Assembly: GCA_027492515.1 (NCBI GenBank)
Contig: JAPUEP010000251.1
Span: 1-37,900, forward strand
Reading direction: 5' to 3'
DNA length: 37,900 bases
DNA from: Hyphomonadaceae bacterium
GTDB taxonomy: Bacteria > Pseudomonadota > Alphaproteobacteria > Caulobacterales > Aquidulcibacteraceae
This document shows, one piece after another, positions 35,393 through 37,900 of this stretch. The number at the start of each line of letters is the position of its first letter. Position 1 is the first letter of the stretch. The notes under the pieces were generated by a model. It was not told the DNA's origin, did not search any database, and worked only from the letters and a program-made list of their open reading frames with translations. Position numbers and translations under genes: made by a program.

Positions 35393-36166
35393 TTATTGCG
35401 ATTTAGGTTCAAACCCAAGTTTTGAGGTTATAATCGCAGCCTCCATAGCAAGTTTCATTCCGATTTCAGGGCTAAGAACCTTACTTGTTTCCTCAAGATA
35501 GATGCCAGCAATAAGATTAATAATTATCGGCCTATGTTCAAATGACGGCGGCGCAAAATTTGTGCCGCTTGGTACAGATTGTGCAAACCATTGACTAATA
35601 TGTGGCAATAGCAAATCAACGATTTTCACAGGTTCTAATTGTGGGATGTGTTCAGGCCCGCACATTTTCAAATTATAATCGTTATTTATGACGTCTTCTA
35701 TTTTTTGCTTAAACATCATATTAATGTCAGGAAATTGATTTTGCGGCATTTGAAGTGTAATTGCACTTTTTGCAAGAGATTGGAAAAGTGAAATTCTTCC
35801 TTCTTTTTCTTGAACCAAGAAACTATTTAATTCGTCACCAGCAAGTAAAATACGCCCGTCAACTAATTCTATAGTAACATAATCTTTGCCTATTATGCCG
35901 ATTTTCGTTTTTATAAGATTTTCATAAACAGCCTGAAATGCACATGCGCCCGCAAGCGCACCCACAGCGACCATTAGGGTTTCGGCTTGTAATCTGCCAT
36001 CAATAGTTAGTATGGTTTTGATATGTTCATAAATCATTCGATAGGCAAAATTACACGATATATAATCATCTTTGCCATACCAAGGTAGCCATTCATTAGT
36101 AGTTTTTTCTGGTGGATTTATTTCTAGTTTATCACTTTTATTGGCTTTCTTTTTTCCGAAAAACAT
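35393..36166 (-). CDS. Hypothetical protein between marR and hppD
   Basis: 257 residues; no family recognised, though similar proteins may exist in alphaproteobacteria. The N-terminus is basic (FGKKKANKSDKLE) and lacks a signal peptide. DDYISCNFAYRMIYEHIKTILTIDGRLQAETLMVAVGALAGACAFQAVYE is a helical, small-residue-rich core, followed by a beta segment (KDYVTIELVDGRILLAGDEL) and a helical end. It is probably cytoplasmic. It interrupts what would otherwise be a marR-hppD junction and is enclosed by the 25-bp direct repeat, with 26 and 54 bases of flank inside the repeats. Confidence 0.7.
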   Translation of the reverse strand: MFFGKKKANKSDKLEINPPEKTTNEWLPWYGKDDYISCNFAYRMIYEHIKTILTIDGRLQAETLMVAVGALAGACAFQAVYENLIKTKIGIIGKDYVTIELVDGRILLAGDELNSFLVQEKEGRISLFQSLAKSAITLQMPQNQFPDINMMFKQKIEDVINNDYNLKMCGPEHIPQLEPVKIVDLLLPHISQWFAQSVPSGTNFAPPSFEHRPIIINLIAGIYLEETSKVLSPEIGMKLAMEAAIITSKLGFEPKSQ

Positions 36167-36220
36167 AATGCAATTCCACGCTAATATTTACAAATAATAT
36201 TATGCATACAATATGCTTAT

Positions 36221-36245
36221 ATTTGCAACTATTATTTTTGAATTT
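36221..36245. repeat. Right copy of the 25-bp direct repeat, overlapping the end of marR
   Basis: Identical to 35343-35367. It contains the last three sense codons (I-Q-K) and the stop of marR, read on the minus strand, plus the following 11 bases. This shows that the original sequence belonged to the marR 3' end. Confidence 0.85.
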
Positions 36246-36672
36246 CGTCCACACGCGTCCAAAGTGCGCGTAAAAGGCCATCGAGTGATAGGATTTCTTC
36301 TTTAGAAAACGTGCCAAGTAGGGAATGTTCCAATTCTTTGGCAACAGGGATAATTTCATCAACCACGCTTTGGCCTTCTTTTGTTAGATTTAGTGATTGA
36401 AATCTTTTATCATTATCTTGGGATTTTTTTGTAACAAGGCCGCGTGTAATAAGTGATGAAACAGTACGTGAAACGTTTACCTTATCCATCAAAGTTCGGT
36501 TCACCAAATCTTGCTGCGATAATGGCGCATGTTCATTCAAAACCGCAAGCAAGCGCCATTGCGGAATGGTCAAACCAAAACGTGTTTCATAGGCTTTGGC
36601 AATAAGCCCTGAAACTTTGGCGGACGTGACCGCCAATCTATATGGTAAATATTCTTCGAGTGATAGGTTCAT
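36232..36672 (-). CDS. MarR family transcriptional regulator
   Basis: 146 residues with a winged helix: YRLAVTSAKVSGLIAKAYETRFGLTIPQWRLLAVLNEHAPLSQQDLVNRTLMDKVNVSRTVSSLITRGLVTKKS, then KDNDKRFQSLNLTKEG. MarR proteins next to hppD and maiA usually control aromatic amino-acid breakdown in response to a pathway compound. The start overlaps the maiA stop as ATGA, so it is cotranscribed with maiA, and its 3' end lies in the repeat. Confidence 0.93.
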   Translation of the reverse strand: MNLSLEEYLPYRLAVTSAKVSGLIAKAYETRFGLTIPQWRLLAVLNEHAPLSQQDLVNRTLMDKVNVSRTVSSLITRGLVTKKSQDNDKRFQSLNLTKEGQSVVDEIIPVAKELEHSLLGTFSKEEILSLDGLLRALWTRVDEIQK

Positions 36673-37301
36673 TTTTGCGTATCTGGTGAGGTTGAAATAA
36701 AGGCAATATGATTGCGGGCTTTTTTATCAAAACTTTCAAGAATTGGAAATTGCGTTAAATCAACCCCATAACGCACGGCATTATTCCATTGCGGAACAAG
36801 GCATATATCGGCAATTGTTGGATAGTCGGCAAACAAAAATTCGGTTTTGGGCGGGTTGTTTTGCAATTCTTTTTCAAGGCCAATAAAGCCACGTGCAATC
36901 CAAAATGCCGACCATTTGGCCTGATCATCAACACTTTGCCCAAAATCTTCGCCAATTTTGCGACGGGTTGAAAGGTTTTGAAGCGGGAATATATCGGCAG
37001 CAATTGCATGGGCAAAGGCGCGGCTTTTTTGGCGCGCAATAATATCTTTTGGGAAAAGCGATGGATTTGGATATTTTTCTTCCAAATATTCAATAATCGC
37101 CAAAGATTGTGCAAGCCCATTTTCGCCATCAATTAAATATGGAACACGCCCTTGCGGGTTAAGATTTTTATATTCTTCGCTTTGGTGGGCGTTTTCAATC
37201 AAATTCACCCCCAAAACTTCATATTCAAGCCCCTTCAAAGCCAATGCAATACGCACACGATATGACGCCGAAGATTGCGAAAAAGAATATAATTTTAGCA
37301 T
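36669..37301 (-). CDS. maiA: Maleylacetoacetate isomerase (zeta-class GST)
   Basis: 210 residues from the ATG at 37301, which has AAGG upstream; a longer frame to 37376 would add 25 residues with no match. Opens MLKLYSFSQSSASYRVRIALALKGLEYE, with the zeta-class SSxSxRVR active-site motif, then NPQGRVPYLIDGENGLAQSLAIIEYLEE. Isomerises maleylacetoacetate to fumarylacetoacetate using glutathione, two steps after homogentisate. Homogentisate dioxygenase and fumarylacetoacetase are not in the window. First gene of the operon; divergent from the Bax inhibitor-like gene. Confidence 0.93.
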   Translation of the reverse strand: MLKLYSFSQSSASYRVRIALALKGLEYEVLGVNLIENAHQSEEYKNLNPQGRVPYLIDGENGLAQSLAIIEYLEEKYPNPSLFPKDIIARQKSRAFAHAIAADIFPLQNLSTRRKIGEDFGQSVDDQAKWSAFWIARGFIGLEKELQNNPPKTEFLFADYPTIADICLVPQWNNAVRYGVDLTQFPILESFDKKARNHIAFISTSPDTQK

Positions 37302-37333
37302 TTTTAACCTTGCAGAATATTTATGTTTATTTT

Positions 37334-37384
37334 TGCAAGATTCATTTAGCGCGATATTGAAAAAATGCAAACTCATTGCGATAT
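37334..37384. promoter_or_regulatory. Imperfect direct repeat in the maiA / Bax1 divergent promoter
   Basis: TGCAA-N2-TCATT-(TAGC)-GCGATAT at 37334-37357 recurs as TGCAA-N1-CTCATT-GCGATAT at 37366-37384, giving two copies about 30 bases apart upstream of maiA. The MarR protein of the operon is the natural candidate to bind here; this is inference. Confidence 0.4.
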
Positions 37385-37434
37385 ATAGAGAAACGTGCCA
37401 CTATAAGTGAAACGTTATTTTGGAAGGAAAAATT

Positions 37435-37900
37435 ATGAACGACTTTAATCCTAATTATCAATATGGCGCTGTAAACGGCACTATGGATATGTCGGTTGAT
37501 CAGGGCCTTCGTTCTTTTATGCTTGGCGTTTATAATAAAATGGGCCTTGGCCTTGTTTGGTCTGGTATTTTGGCGGCAACCACGTCAATGGTTGAGCCTG
37601 TTCGCAACGTAATGTTTGGAACGCCTTTGGGTATGGTTGTTGCATTTGCACCTATGGTGATATTGCTGGGTTCAAGCTTCTTTATGCGCAACCCATCAAA
37701 AACTGGCGCGGGCATTCTTTATTGGACAATTGTGACATTAATCGGTTTGTCTCTTGGTGTTTGGGGCTTGATTTACAAGGTTGAATCAATTTTCCTAACA
37801 TTTTTCGTAACTGCGGCGGCATTCGGTGGGCTTAGTTTATTTGGCTATACTACTAAGAAAAACCTTTCTGGTCTTGGGTCATTTTTGATTATGGCAGTTT
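37435..37900 (+). CDS. Bax inhibitor-1 / YccA family membrane protein, N-terminal part
   Basis: 155 codons are visible before the window ends. The N-terminus YGAVNGTMDMSVDQGLRSFMLGVYNKMGLGLVWSGILAA is the start of alphaproteobacterial Bax inhibitor-1 proteins; four or five hydrophobic segments follow, with FFVTAAAFGGLSLFGYTTKKNLSGLGSFLIM a family hallmark. These are inner-membrane proteins, some acting as calcium leak channels. AAGGA is seven bases before the ATG at 37435. Confidence 0.92.
   Translation, partial: MNDFNPNYQYGAVNGTMDMSVDQGLRSFMLGVYNKMGLGLVWSGILAATTSMVEPVRNVMFGTPLGMVVAFAPMVILLGSSFFMRNPSKTGAGILYWTIVTLIGLSLGVWGLIYKVESIFLTFFVTAAAFGGLSLFGYTTKKNLSGLGSFLIMAV

Noticed and set aside
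35343-36245. Insertion sequence with transposase between the 25-bp repeats
   Set aside because: The single gene inside has no DDE, serine or tyrosine recombinase motif I can see, and there are no obvious terminal inverted repeats.

Overview
The window looks like the chromosome of an AT-rich alphaproteobacterium. The evidence is the nfuA-like / universal-stress / DUF2333 gene run, an acetoacetyl-CoA reductase of the polyhydroxybutyrate type, a group III truncated haemoglobin, a cytochrome b561 paired with a LuxR-type regulator, and the general style of the proteins. I cannot fix the order or genus from sequence alone. Coding density is high, with 39 genes supported (two cut by the window ends). 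I saw no rRNA, tRNA, CRISPR array, transposase or phage gene, and no gene-free stretch over 300 bases.

Layout. 1-4.6 kb: the 5' end of cysK (minus), a Pif1-like helicase, metK, and a secreted HExxH peptidase with TPRs. 4.7-12.4 kb: a sulfur-flavoured efflux region. On the minus strand rhodanese, lipoprotein adaptor and RND pump genes abut. Divergent from them are a DUF2892 membrane gene and a TolC gene that overlap, followed by a sulfide:quinone oxidoreductase with all three family cysteines. A 12-base motif is shared (one mismatch) between the divergent promoter and the sqr promoter. 12.5-20.5 kb: a FIST-domain protein, nfuA-like, usp and DUF2333 genes, recQ, a TetR regulator divergent from an HD-domain plus MAPEG pair, and trpS. 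20.6-26.9 kb: a DUF885 protein, a Nu-class-like GST, DUF3667, truncated haemoglobin, cytochrome b561 plus membrane-anchored LuxR, and a small cupin.

26.9-33.7 kb: a secreted Sel1-like protein with twelve cysteine pairs, a Rieske oxygenase, two small unknowns, malate dehydrogenase, a DUF6491-like exported protein, and phaB followed by a long palindromic element. 33.7-37.4 kb: a tyrosine-catabolism operon (minus) reading maiA, marR, unknown gene, hppD, VOC. The unknown gene is bracketed by an exact 25-bp direct repeat whose right copy contains the end of marR, so it looks like an insertion into a former marR-hppD junction. The window ends inside a Bax inhibitor-1-like gene.

The strongest candidates for something undescribed are the sulfide-linked RND efflux regulon, the repeat-bounded cassette inside the tyrosine operon, and the hairpin that buries the hppD ribosome binding site.
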